From JBPCRW01 sp050996405 (GTDB lineage: Bacteria > Acidobacteriota > Blastocatellia > Pyrinomonadales > Pyrinomonadaceae): 5,243 nt of DNA. Shown here one piece after another: positions 1-5,243 of the stretch. The DNA lies in assembly GCA_050996405.1 (NCBI GenBank), contig JBPCRW010000154.1, forward strand, positions 1 through 5,243. The letters are read 5' to 3'. Within the stretch, counting starts at the first letter, position 1, and each line of letters opens with the position of its first letter. The notes beneath the pieces were generated by a model. That model was not told where the DNA came from, did not search any database, and worked only from the letters and a program-made list of their open reading frames with translations. The position numbers and the translations under genes were made by a program.

Positions 1-581
1 GGCAAGCCTCTGTCAGAAAATAAAATCGTAACTTGGTGCAGAGATTCGGGCGACAGAGACCAGAAATCCCACATCGCCGTCGCGCTTCTGATGTTGGTTT
101 TCGGGTCGCGTTTTTGCGTGTGAATAAAGTCTGGAAATTTGAGCGGGTCGCGCACGAAAAATACCGGCGTGTTGTTGCCCACCAAATCCCAGTTGCCGTC
201 TTCGGTGTAAAACTTCAAAGCGAATCCGCGCACGTCGCGTTCCGCGTCAGCCGCGCCGCGCTCGCCCGCGACGGTCGAAAAACGCGCAATCATCGGCGTT
301 TGTTTGCCGACTTCCGAAAAGACTTTCGCCTTCGAGTATTTTGTAATGTCTTTGGTAATCGTCAGCGTTCCGAACGCGCCCGAACCTTTGGCGTGAACGA
401 TTCTTTCGGGAATCCGTTCGCGGTTAAAATTCGCCAGTTTTTCCAACAGATGAAAATCCTGCAAAAGCACGGGACCACGCTCGCCCGCCGTAATCGTGTT
501 TTGATTATCAGCAACGGGAACGCCCGACGATGTTGTCAAAGTTGTGTCTTTTTCTTCAGGTTTTTTGTTTTCTTCACTCAT
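1..581 (-). CDS. katA: Haem catalase, N-terminal 193 residues (runs off left edge)
   Basis: Haem catalase breaks down hydrogen peroxide to water and oxygen in the cytoplasm. The minus-strand frame stays open from ATG at 581-579 to the window edge, giving 193 codons of a protein that usually has about 480-500 in the small-subunit class. Visible landmarks are the distal-haem motif VHAKGSGAFG with catalytic His63, RFSTV with Ser102, GNNTPVFFVRDP with the catalytic Asn near 136, and PESLHQVTILFSDRG at 178-192. The proximal Tyr haem ligand would lie off the window. The start is supported by GGAG (589-592, minus strand) 7 nt upstream and by the usual short polar N-terminus before the catalase core. 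It lies 46 bp after a PerR-like gene on the same strand with no clear promoter or PerR box between them, so co-transcription and peroxide induction are likely. The family call is very sure; the exact symbol (katA versus another monofunctional catalase) is less so. Confidence 0.95.
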   Translation of the reverse strand, partial: MSEENKKPEEKDTTLTTSSGVPVADNQNTITAGERGPVLLQDFHLLEKLANFNRERIPERIVHAKGSGAFGTLTITKDITKYSKAKVFSEVGKQTPMIARFSTVAGERGAADAERDVRGFALKFYTEDGNWDLVGNNTPVFFVRDPLKFPDFIHTQKRDPKTNIRSATAMWDFWSLSPESLHQVTILFSDRGL

Positions 582-627
582 AATTTTTCTCCGAATTTTT
601 TGAATCAGTTCCAAATGTAAATTGAAT

Positions 628-1032
628 TTATTTACTGCAATCGGGACATAAACCGCGCAAAGTCAACTCCAGCGATTCGGGTTTGAATTTGGAAAGCCGC
701 GCCGCCGTTTTGACAAGTTCCTTTGGCAATTCTAAATCCATATCAACCAGTTTTCCGCAACTTGTGCAGATGGCGTGGTCGTGCCGCGTCGTTTTGCGGT
801 CAAAACGGCTCGCGCCGCTGCCGAAATTCACTTCCGTAATGTGTCCGGCATCCTTCAAATAACGCAGCGAATTATAAACGGTGGCAAAACTAATCGTCGG
901 CAAAAGCCGTTTCGCCTCGTCAAAAACTTCGTTTGCCGTCAGATGATAATCGGCGTTGCGGATAACCTGTAACACGACTTCGCGCTGCTTGGTCAAACCT
1001 GAATTGCTGATTTGTTCATTTACTCGAATCAT
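628..1032 (-). CDS. perR: PerR-type peroxide-sensing repressor (Fur family)
   Basis: This is a 134-residue cytoplasmic Fur-family metalloregulator, of typical length. The N-terminal winged helix spans about 1-75, with recognition helix SFATVYNSLRYL at 48-59, and the C-terminal dimerisation domain follows. Against Bacillus subtilis PerR recalled from memory, all key residues align at a constant offset of 7: His30, Asp78, His84, His86 and Asp97 match the regulatory metal site (H37, D85, H91, H93, D104), and Cys89, Cys92, Cys129 and Cys132 match the structural zinc site. Asp78 in SRFD is the residue that is Asp in PerR and typically Glu in Fur; His30 and His84 match the two histidines oxidised by peroxide. 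From this I infer an Fe/Mn-dependent peroxide sensor. Its promoter carries a PerR-box-like palindrome, suggesting autorepression, and a catalase gene follows at 46 bp. The ATG at 1032 has only a weak GAG just upstream, in keeping with a very short leader. Fur or Zur are less likely alternatives. Confidence 0.93.
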   Translation of the reverse strand: MIRVNEQISNSGLTKQREVVLQVIRNADYHLTANEVFDEAKRLLPTISFATVYNSLRYLKDAGHITEVNFGSGASRFDRKTTRHDHAICTSCGKLVDMDLELPKELVKTAARLSKFKPESLELTLRGLCPDCSK

Positions 1033-1045
1033 ATCTCAAAGTTAG

Positions 1046-1064
1046 ATTTAGAATAATTCTAAAT
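1046..1064. promoter_or_regulatory. Probable PerR box (operator) upstream of perR
   Basis: The sequence ATTTAGAATAATTCTAAAT is a perfect inverted repeat with 9-bp arms (1046-1054 and 1056-1064) around a single central base. Its inner 15 bp, TTAGAATAATTCTAA, differ from the classical PerR box TTATAATNATTATAA only by one symmetric change per arm. It lies 14 bp before the perR start and covers the proposed -10 hexamer, so bound repressor would block RNA polymerase. The palindrome is seen directly; its use by the adjacent PerR is inferred from the consensus and the location. Confidence 0.85.
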
Positions 1065-1078
1065 TATGAATTTGTCAA
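1050..1078 (-). promoter_or_regulatory. Sigma70-like promoter for perR-catalase
   Basis: On the minus strand there is a perfect -35 hexamer TTGACA (1078-1073), a 17-nt spacer and a -10-like TATTCT (1055-1050, 4 of 6 to consensus). The -10 lies inside the PerR-box palindrome. Transcription would begin near 1043, leaving a leader of only about 10 nt before the perR ATG at 1032. This fits the weak ribosome binding site there. The start site is predicted, not measured. Confidence 0.65.
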
Positions 1079-1093
1079 AGTCGCTTTTGACAA
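1072..1093. repeat. 8-bp dyad overlapping the perR -35 region
   Basis: TTGTCAAA (1072-1079) and TTTGACAA (1086-1093) form a perfect 8-bp inverted repeat around a 6-nt centre. The left arm contains the complement of the -35 hexamer of the perR promoter. It could be a second regulator site, or simply a chance doubling of a TTGACA-like sequence. It does not resemble the PerR box. Confidence 0.45.
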
Positions 1094-1115
1094 TATCGTT
1101 CGGGTTAGGAAGAAA

Positions 1116-1196
1116 TTCACCACAGAGGCGTAAGAAAATACAAAATGTAAGAATCAATATTTTCATTTTGCATTTCTCTATGTTCTTTGTGGTGAA
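1116..1196. repeat. 81-bp imperfect inverted repeat / hairpin after the TolC gene
   Basis: The outer arms TTCACCACA (1116-1124) and TGTGGTGAA (1188-1196) are perfect complements, and pairing continues to about 12 pairs with G-T pairs. Inner arms CAAAATG (1141-1147) and CATTTTG (1164-1170) are also perfect complements, with partial pairing between the two sets, so the whole stretch can fold into one long interrupted hairpin. It begins 21 bp after the TolC-like stop codon. The CCACAGAG/TTTGTGGTG ends resemble interspersed, non-coding palindromic repeats that I recall from several bacterial phyla. On the minus strand the hairpin is followed by TTTCTTCC, a poor U-tract, so it could help stop or protect the efflux transcript but is not a textbook terminator. 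The rest of the 1033-1217 gap holds only the perR control signals. Confidence 0.6.
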
Positions 1197-1217
1197 AAAT
1201 ATTGTTTTGAATTTATG

Positions 1218-3416
1218 TCATTTATTCGCTTTATTATCTTCGCTATTACGCGCCTTGAAAATCCGCGAGCCGAATTCAATCGGCGGATGTTTAATGAAAT
1301 TCAGCGACGAATCCTTGCTGATTTCGACGCTGTTGGCGGAAAGCGTCGTGCCGGTAGCGCGTTCAAAATCGGAGATTGCTTTGTTTAATAAAGTCTGCGC
1401 CTGAAGTTCGTTTCCGCGCGCCGTGACGAGTTCGACCTGTCGCTGCAAAACCAGAAAAACGGTCGTCGTTCCGGCGCGAAATTGCCGCTGTTCGCTCTCG
1501 TAAAGCTGTTCGGCGGAAGCGCGCGAAGCGGCGGCGGCTTGCAGACGCGCTTCGGATGAACGCAAAGCCTGAAGCGCGTTTCGCACATCGGCTTCGATGG
1601 TTTGTTCCTGCTGCGCCTGCTGATTTTTTATCTGGTCACCTTCGGCAAGCGATTTGCCGAGATTCGCTTTTGCAGTTGTGTTTTTAAACGGCAGCGAGAT
1701 ATTGACTCCGACGCGAAATGTTGGGTAATCGGCGGTTGCCAGATTCGACAGAGATTTGAAATATCCGCCGACGAGATTGGGCGGCACGGCGGACGAAATT
1801 GAAGCGGCGGTCAGCGGCGGAAAACCGTTTAAAGCCGAAAGCTCGTTGACGCGCTCCGTCAGCGCGGAAGTCGTCGAACTGCCGACGCGCGGCACGGGCG
1901 TTCCGGCAAGCCCGTTGCCCGTGTAGCTAGCGACCAAATCAATCTGCGGTTTCGTCAAATCGCGGTAATAACGCTCGTTTATCTGGTTAATTTCGGCGTT
2001 GGTTTTAAGCTGCGCGAGTTCCTGCCGATTGGCGAGCGCATCGGTCATCGCGCTGTCGAGCGAAACTTTCGGAACGTCCAGTTCGATTGACGAAACGGGA
2101 ACTAAAGCGCGTTTCCAAATCGCGTCTGTTCGTTCGGGAAGCATCAGCGTTTTCAAAGTGTTTTCGGCAGTAGTCACGGATTGCTGCGCCGTATAAACAT
2201 TTTGCTCAAACGTCGTAATCTGCGTGTTGGCGGCGATAATGTCAATCGGCGCGAGAACGCCTTTGGAAACCAGTCGCTGGTTACTTTCAAGCTGAAGGCG
2301 CGCCTGTTTGACGGCATCGATCTGCACCTGCAAACTTCGCAGCGCATAGACTAAATCCCAGTATGCCTGCTCGACCTGCGAGATAACGTCAATCGTTTTC
2401 TGTCGAAACTGCGCGTCCGTTAAACTTAAGTTTTTCTTGGCGATTTCAATCGTCCGGCGATTATTGTCAAAAAGCCGCCCGCGAAAAAGCGGCTGTGTAT
2501 AAGTCAAAGTCAAAAGCGTCGGATACTGCGGATTCAGCGTTGTATTTTGGTTGTTGGTAGTCGCCCGCGAGCCGGAATAATCGGCTTGATACAAGCCGCC
2601 CGCGAACCGCGAAAAACCCGCCACGCCGAAGCCATTAACTAAACTGTTTTGCGTTACCGAGCCTGTTCCCGCCGCGCCGCCAATGGTCGAAGCCGTCGGT
2701 GTCGTGCGCCGTTCGTAATAATTTTGCGAAGAAATTACCGGATCATAAACGCCCCGTGCCGCCCGCAAATCAAACTCCGCCATTTTTACGCTGATTTTTG
2801 ACGAATCAATATCGTTATTGTTTTGCAGGGCAAGCGTAATTGCTTCTTGAAGCGAAAGCGGAAGCTGGTCGGTGACATCAACGCCGACGCGCTCGGCACT
2901 CGGCAGCGGACGAATCGGAGCTTGAAAATTCGGCGCGACCGGCGGCGGATCATCCGGCAAAACAGCGGGAGCGATGCCGGGTGCCGCGCCGACATTTTGT
3001 GTCGGTGTTTGATTCGTCACCGCCGGCGTTGTTGTGTTTGCCGCGCCTGGCTGTGTCGTCGTGGTTTGTGTCTGCGTCGTCTGCGTTTGCTGTATTTGAT
3101 TTTGCTGCGTCGTCTGCGTTTGCTGTGTCTGCTGCGTGGTTTGAGTCCGCTGCTGATTGGGCTGCGCCGTCTGATTTGGCGCGGTCGGCTGCTGCTGCTG
3201 CTGGCGGGTTTGCGGCGGCGCGGTTTGCTGCTGGACTTCCGACGGTTGAGTTGGCGGAGGCTGTTGCGGCTGCGTCGTTGGGGGCGGCGTAGTTTGTGAC
3301 ACCGCAATGCTGACTGCAAAGAAAATTACGCATATCGCGCTAAACAATTTCATCGCCAGCGACGACAAGAAAGACTGAAAATTAAACAGATATTTCGGTT
3401 GAAGTTTATTCGGCAT
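1218..3416 (-). CDS. TolC/OEP-family outer-membrane efflux channel with Gln/Thr/Pro-rich N-terminal region
   Basis: The 732-residue product is the predicted outer-membrane exit duct of a tripartite RND efflux pump. Residues 1-41 are an export signal whose hydrophobic core is about 24-39; no lipobox Cys follows, so it is probably not a lipoprotein. Residues 42-141 are low-complexity Gln, Thr, Pro and Asn. The OEP region runs about 184-692: LPLSLQEAITLALQNN (184-199) opens the first repeat, TQPLFRGRLFDNNRR (307-321) is the typical strand-helix junction, the second repeat starts near 446, and FRAGTTTVFLVLQRQ (646-660) and FERATGTTL (684-692) close it. A polar tail of about 40 residues follows. 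The usual family length is about 430-500, so the N-terminal region accounts for much of the excess. The start at 3416 is chosen for its strong ribosome binding site; Met22 (3353) would also give a signal peptide but lacks a good site. It overlaps the upstream RND gene by 11 bp, implying one operon and probably coupled translation. The substrate cannot be read from the sequence. Confidence 0.92.
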   Translation of the reverse strand: MPNKLQPKYLFNFQSFLSSLAMKLFSAICVIFFAVSIAVSQTTPPPTTQPQQPPPTQPSEVQQQTAPPQTRQQQQQPTAPNQTAQPNQQRTQTTQQTQQTQTTQQNQIQQTQTTQTQTTTTQPGAANTTTPAVTNQTPTQNVGAAPGIAPAVLPDDPPPVAPNFQAPIRPLPSAERVGVDVTDQLPLSLQEAITLALQNNNDIDSSKISVKMAEFDLRAARGVYDPVISSQNYYERRTTPTASTIGGAAGTGSVTQNSLVNGFGVAGFSRFAGGLYQADYSGSRATTNNQNTTLNPQYPTLLTLTYTQPLFRGRLFDNNRRTIEIAKKNLSLTDAQFRQKTIDVISQVEQAYWDLVYALRSLQVQIDAVKQARLQLESNQRLVSKGVLAPIDIIAANTQITTFEQNVYTAQQSVTTAENTLKTLMLPERTDAIWKRALVPVSSIELDVPKVSLDSAMTDALANRQELAQLKTNAEINQINERYYRDLTKPQIDLVASYTGNGLAGTPVPRVGSSTTSALTERVNELSALNGFPPLTAASISSAVPPNLVGGYFKSLSNLATADYPTFRVGVNISLPFKNTTAKANLGKSLAEGDQIKNQQAQQEQTIEADVRNALQALRSSEARLQAAAASRASAEQLYESEQRQFRAGTTTVFLVLQRQVELVTARGNELQAQTLLNKAISDFERATGTTLSANSVEISKDSSLNFIKHPPIEFGSRIFKARNSEDNKANK
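2994..3293 (-). repeat. Low-complexity Gln/Thr/Pro-coding tract with an internal 22-bp direct repeat
   Basis: This stretch encodes residues 42-141 of the TolC-like protein, almost entirely Gln, Thr, Pro, Asn and Ala. At 3072-3093 and 3105-3126 there are two identical 22-bp copies spaced exactly 33 bp (11 codons) apart, both encoding the QQTQTTQ pattern. Short CTG/TGC runs, as near 3190-3202, add further slippage-prone sequence. The in-frame period suggests growth by tandem duplication. The tract lies between the signal peptide and the folded OEP domain, so it would be a disordered periplasmic segment. Confidence 0.85.
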
Positions 3417-5243
3417 AACCTTCCTCTTTTGGTTTTGCCGAAGTCTTTTCGGCAGCAGATTTTTTGCGTGTGAAAAGCGTAGCGACATCCGCCAGTTTTT
3501 CTTTGATGGGACGAAGTTTTTCTCCGATTCCGCCAAACTTTTCGCTTACACCGCTCCAGATGTGCGATTCCGACGCATCGTCGAACAGCGAATAGAAAAC
3601 CGGCACGGCTAAGAGCGTCAGCAGCAAACACATTGATTGACCGCCGACGACCAGAATCCCGATTGAGCGATTCGTCGCCGCGCCCGCGCCGCTTCCGATA
3701 ATCAGCGGAATCATTCCCGCCACGAGCGCGATGGTCGTCATTAAGATTGGTCGCAAACGGTCGCGGTTTGCCTGAATAATCGCGTCATAGCGATTCATTC
3801 CGTATTCGCGCAAAGTGTTTGTATGGTCAATCTGCAAAATCGCGTTTTTCTTGACGATACCGAACAGCAGCAGAATGCCGAGCGCGGAAAAAATGTTCAA
3901 AGTTTGTCCGGCAATTGCCGTCGAAATCAGCGCGAACGGAATCGAAAGCGGAAGGGTCAGCAAAATCGTCACTGGATGAATAAACGATTCAAACTGCGCC
4001 GCCAAAATCAGATACATAAACACGAACGAGAGCAGAAACGCATATAAAAACGATTGATACGCGCGCTGCAATTCCTTTGACGTTCCGGTTACGCCCGTCG
4101 TATATTCCGACGGCAGATTCAATTGTTTAACATAGCCCTGAAGTTTTGCCAACGCGTCGGATTCCGACGAATTCGGCTTTAGACTGGCAGAAACCGTGAC
4201 CTGCCGCTGACGATTCAGACGACTGATTGAAGCCGGAGCTAAACCGTCTTCGAGTTTGACCAGTTTATCCAGACTTATCGTGTCGCCGCTGCCAGAGGCG
4301 ACCGTAAAATATTTAAAACTGTCGCGCGTCCGGCGATATTGTTCGTCGGCTTGCAAAACGACATCATACTGCTTGTTGTTCTGGCTGAACGTGCTGACGC
4401 GCTGACCGGCGGCGAGCGTGTTCAGAGCCTGCGCGATGTCGCCCGCTTTGACGTTTAAATCCGCCGCCTTCGCGCGGTCGATAATAACGTGAATCTCCGG
4501 CGTTCCGACATCAATCGAACTATCAGGCGAAACGAAAGTCGGGTCTTGCTTCATCTTCTCGACTAACTCGTTGGAGTAATCGGTTAGTTTCTGCATATCC
4601 GGTCCCGAAATGTAATAGCCGATTCCCGAACCGCCGCGCCCCAAACCGAGACTGCCTGAAAGCGAAGACTGGGCGGACGCGCTGATTTGATAATCCTTCG
4701 ACGAATATTTTTTGATGATGCCGCGCGTTTTATTGATTAAATCGGCTTGCGAAAACTGGCGGTCGGCGACCGGCAGGAGACTGACGTTAATCGAACCGTT
4801 ATTTGAACCCGACCCGCGCCCAAAGCCTGCCAAAACTAGAGTATTCTGCACGCCCGGAACTTGCTCACGGATGTCGCGGGCGATACGGTCTAAAATACTT
4901 TGCGTGGCGGACAGCGAAGTTCCTTGCGGACCTTTCAAATTTACCGAAAACGCCGATTCGTCTTCGTCGGGCAAAAACGCCATTCCGACATATTTGAAAA
5001 GCGGATAAATCGAAGCGACAACAATGATGCAGAGCAACACAATCAGCCAGCGATGCGCCATCGAAAATTTTAAAAGCCAAGTATATGTGCCGTCAATTTT
5101 GCGGTAAAACCACGAGTCTTTTGATTCGTTAATCTCGTGTCCAGAGTCCAAAGTCTTGAGTCCTTTCCGTTCTGCTTCCGTGCCTTCCGCCGTTTCGCCA
5201 TCGCTGATTTCTCGAAACTTTTCTTCCGACTCTGGACTCTGGA
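3406..5243 (-). CDS. RND-family (HAE1/AcrB-type) efflux pump, C-terminal 611 residues (runs off right edge)
   Basis: This is the inner-membrane, proton-driven pump subunit of a tripartite efflux system. The minus-strand frame is open from the window edge to TAA at 3408-3406, giving 611 of the roughly 1050 residues expected. Counting from the first full codon (5241), 1-62 are the cytoplasmic loop, about 63-80 is the membrane helix that opens the second half, then comes the second periplasmic porter region with FLPDEDESAFSVNLKGPQG (about 89-107). Five more helices follow at about 396-416, 422-442, 447-467, 498-517 and 527-551. Family hallmarks are LAAQFESFIHPVTILLTLP, GIVKKNAILQID with the Lys matching AcrB K940 (residue 465), and RLRPILMT matching R971 and T978 (495, 502). 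The paired membrane aspartates lie off the window. A charged tail of about 60 residues ends the protein. A TTG at 5151 is not a real start, because the frame continues upstream. HAE1 fits better than the metal-exporting CusA group, but the drug or substrate is unknown. Confidence 0.95.
   Translation of the reverse strand, partial: QSPESEEKFREISDGETAEGTEAERKGLKTLDSGHEINESKDSWFYRKIDGTYTWLLKFSMAHRWLIVLLCIIVVASIYPLFKYVGMAFLPDEDESAFSVNLKGPQGTSLSATQSILDRIARDIREQVPGVQNTLVLAGFGRGSGSNNGSINVSLLPVADRQFSQADLINKTRGIIKKYSSKDYQISASAQSSLSGSLGLGRGGSGIGYYISGPDMQKLTDYSNELVEKMKQDPTFVSPDSSIDVGTPEIHVIIDRAKAADLNVKAGDIAQALNTLAAGQRVSTFSQNNKQYDVVLQADEQYRRTRDSFKYFTVASGSGDTISLDKLVKLEDGLAPASISRLNRQRQVTVSASLKPNSSESDALAKLQGYVKQLNLPSEYTTGVTGTSKELQRAYQSFLYAFLLSFVFMYLILAAQFESFIHPVTILLTLPLSIPFALISTAIAGQTLNIFSALGILLLFGIVKKNAILQIDHTNTLREYGMNRYDAIIQANRDRLRPILMTTIALVAGMIPLIIGSGAGAATNRSIGILVVGGQSMCLLLTLLAVPVFYSLFDDASESHIWSGVSEKFGGIGEKLRPIKEKLADVATLFTRKKSAAEKTSAKPKEEGYAE
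3419..3426 (-). promoter_or_regulatory. Ribosome binding site fixing the TolC-like start
   Basis: On the minus strand GAGGAAGG lies just before the ATG at 3416-3414, with GAGG at 6 nt spacing. It sits within the last codons of the RND gene. This is why the start at 3416 is preferred over the in-frame Met at 3353, and over any start further upstream, which would lie deeper inside the RND gene. Confidence 0.8.
5139..5243. repeat. Inverted heptamer arrays within the RND gene
   Basis: On the plus strand 5139-5166 is four degenerate 7-mers: GTCCAGA, GTCCAAA, GTCTTGA, GTCCTTT. At 5228-5243 are two exact GACTCTG units plus GA, the same motif in opposite orientation. As a result 5140-5150 (TCCAGAGTCCA) is an exact inverted copy of 5233-5243, and 15 of 16 bases match over 5140-5155 versus 5228-5243. 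The arms flank about 60 bp. All of it is open reading frame for a charged Glu/Lys/Ser-rich part of the RND cytoplasmic loop. It may extend beyond the window. The repeat is seen directly; calling it a mobile or palindromic element is inference. Confidence 0.7.

Noticed and set aside
33..620. Plus-strand open frame of 195 codons
   Set aside because: It lies antisense to the catalase reading frame, whose conserved motifs are unmistakable; the plus-strand product is Arg/Phe-rich and resembles no family I know.
617..635. Small inverted repeat GTAAAT/ATTTAC at the end of perR
   Set aside because: The 6-bp AT-rich stem has no U-tract and is too weak to call a terminator; it would also cut off the catalase gene.
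1066..1404. Plus-strand open frame of 112 codons across the intergenic region
   Set aside because: It runs through the hairpin and then antisense to the TolC C-terminus; no family motif is visible.
3060..3205. Possible CRISPR-like repeats
   Set aside because: The repeats are short, in frame and have no unique spacers; they encode Gln/Thr runs of the TolC-like protein.
2823..3299. Plus-strand open frame, very Arg/Leu-rich, and other long frames on both strands at 2950-3333
   Set aside because: They are products of the low-complexity CAG/ACA-type codons of the TolC-like gene read in other frames.
3417..3536. Extended N-terminus of the TolC-like protein starting at 3536
   Set aside because: It would add 40 charged residues before the signal peptide and overlap the RND gene by 131 bp; the start at 3416 has a strong ribosome binding site.
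5149..5151. TTG as the start of a short RND protein
   Set aside because: The frame is open to the window edge, and an RND pump needs its first half; the TTG is an internal Leu codon within the heptamer repeat.

Overview
The window is ordinary-looking bacterial chromosome with four protein genes, all on the minus strand, so it reads from right to left. The host is probably a Gram-negative, double-membraned bacterium, because an AcrB-type RND pump sits next to a TolC-type outer-membrane factor. The long Gln/Thr/Pro stretch in the TolC-like protein and the style of the RND sequence recall Acidobacteriota, but that is an impression and not a demonstrated assignment.

Right half (5243 down to 1218): the C-terminal 611 residues of an RND inner-membrane pump (HAE1/AcrB type) run off the right edge. 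The gene overlaps by 11 bp a TolC/OEP-family outer-membrane channel gene that has its own strong ribosome binding site. Together they are the last two genes of a tripartite efflux operon. The periplasmic adaptor is not in the window and is expected further right. At the right edge the RND gene contains heptamer arrays in opposite orientations, placed in frame within the cytoplasmic loop before the membrane segment that opens the second half of the protein. This looks like a small palindromic element captured as coding sequence, and it is the most unusual thing here.

Middle (1033-1217): a 185-bp AT-rich intergenic region. It holds an 81-bp imperfect hairpin just after the TolC stop, an 8-bp dyad, a sigma70-like promoter pointing left, and a 19-bp perfect palindrome that closely matches the PerR operator.

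Left half (1032 down to 1): a Fur-family regulator that has every metal ligand of PerR, including the Asp that separates PerR from Fur. It is followed 46 bp later by the N-terminal 193 residues of a haem catalase that runs off the left edge. The simplest reading is an autoregulated peroxide-defence operon: peroxide oxidises iron-loaded PerR, PerR leaves the box, and perR and the catalase gene are transcribed together.

I found no RNA gene, CRISPR array, transposase or attachment site. I see no sign of a wholly new system. The in-frame inverted heptamer element and the compact PerR control region deserve the closest look.
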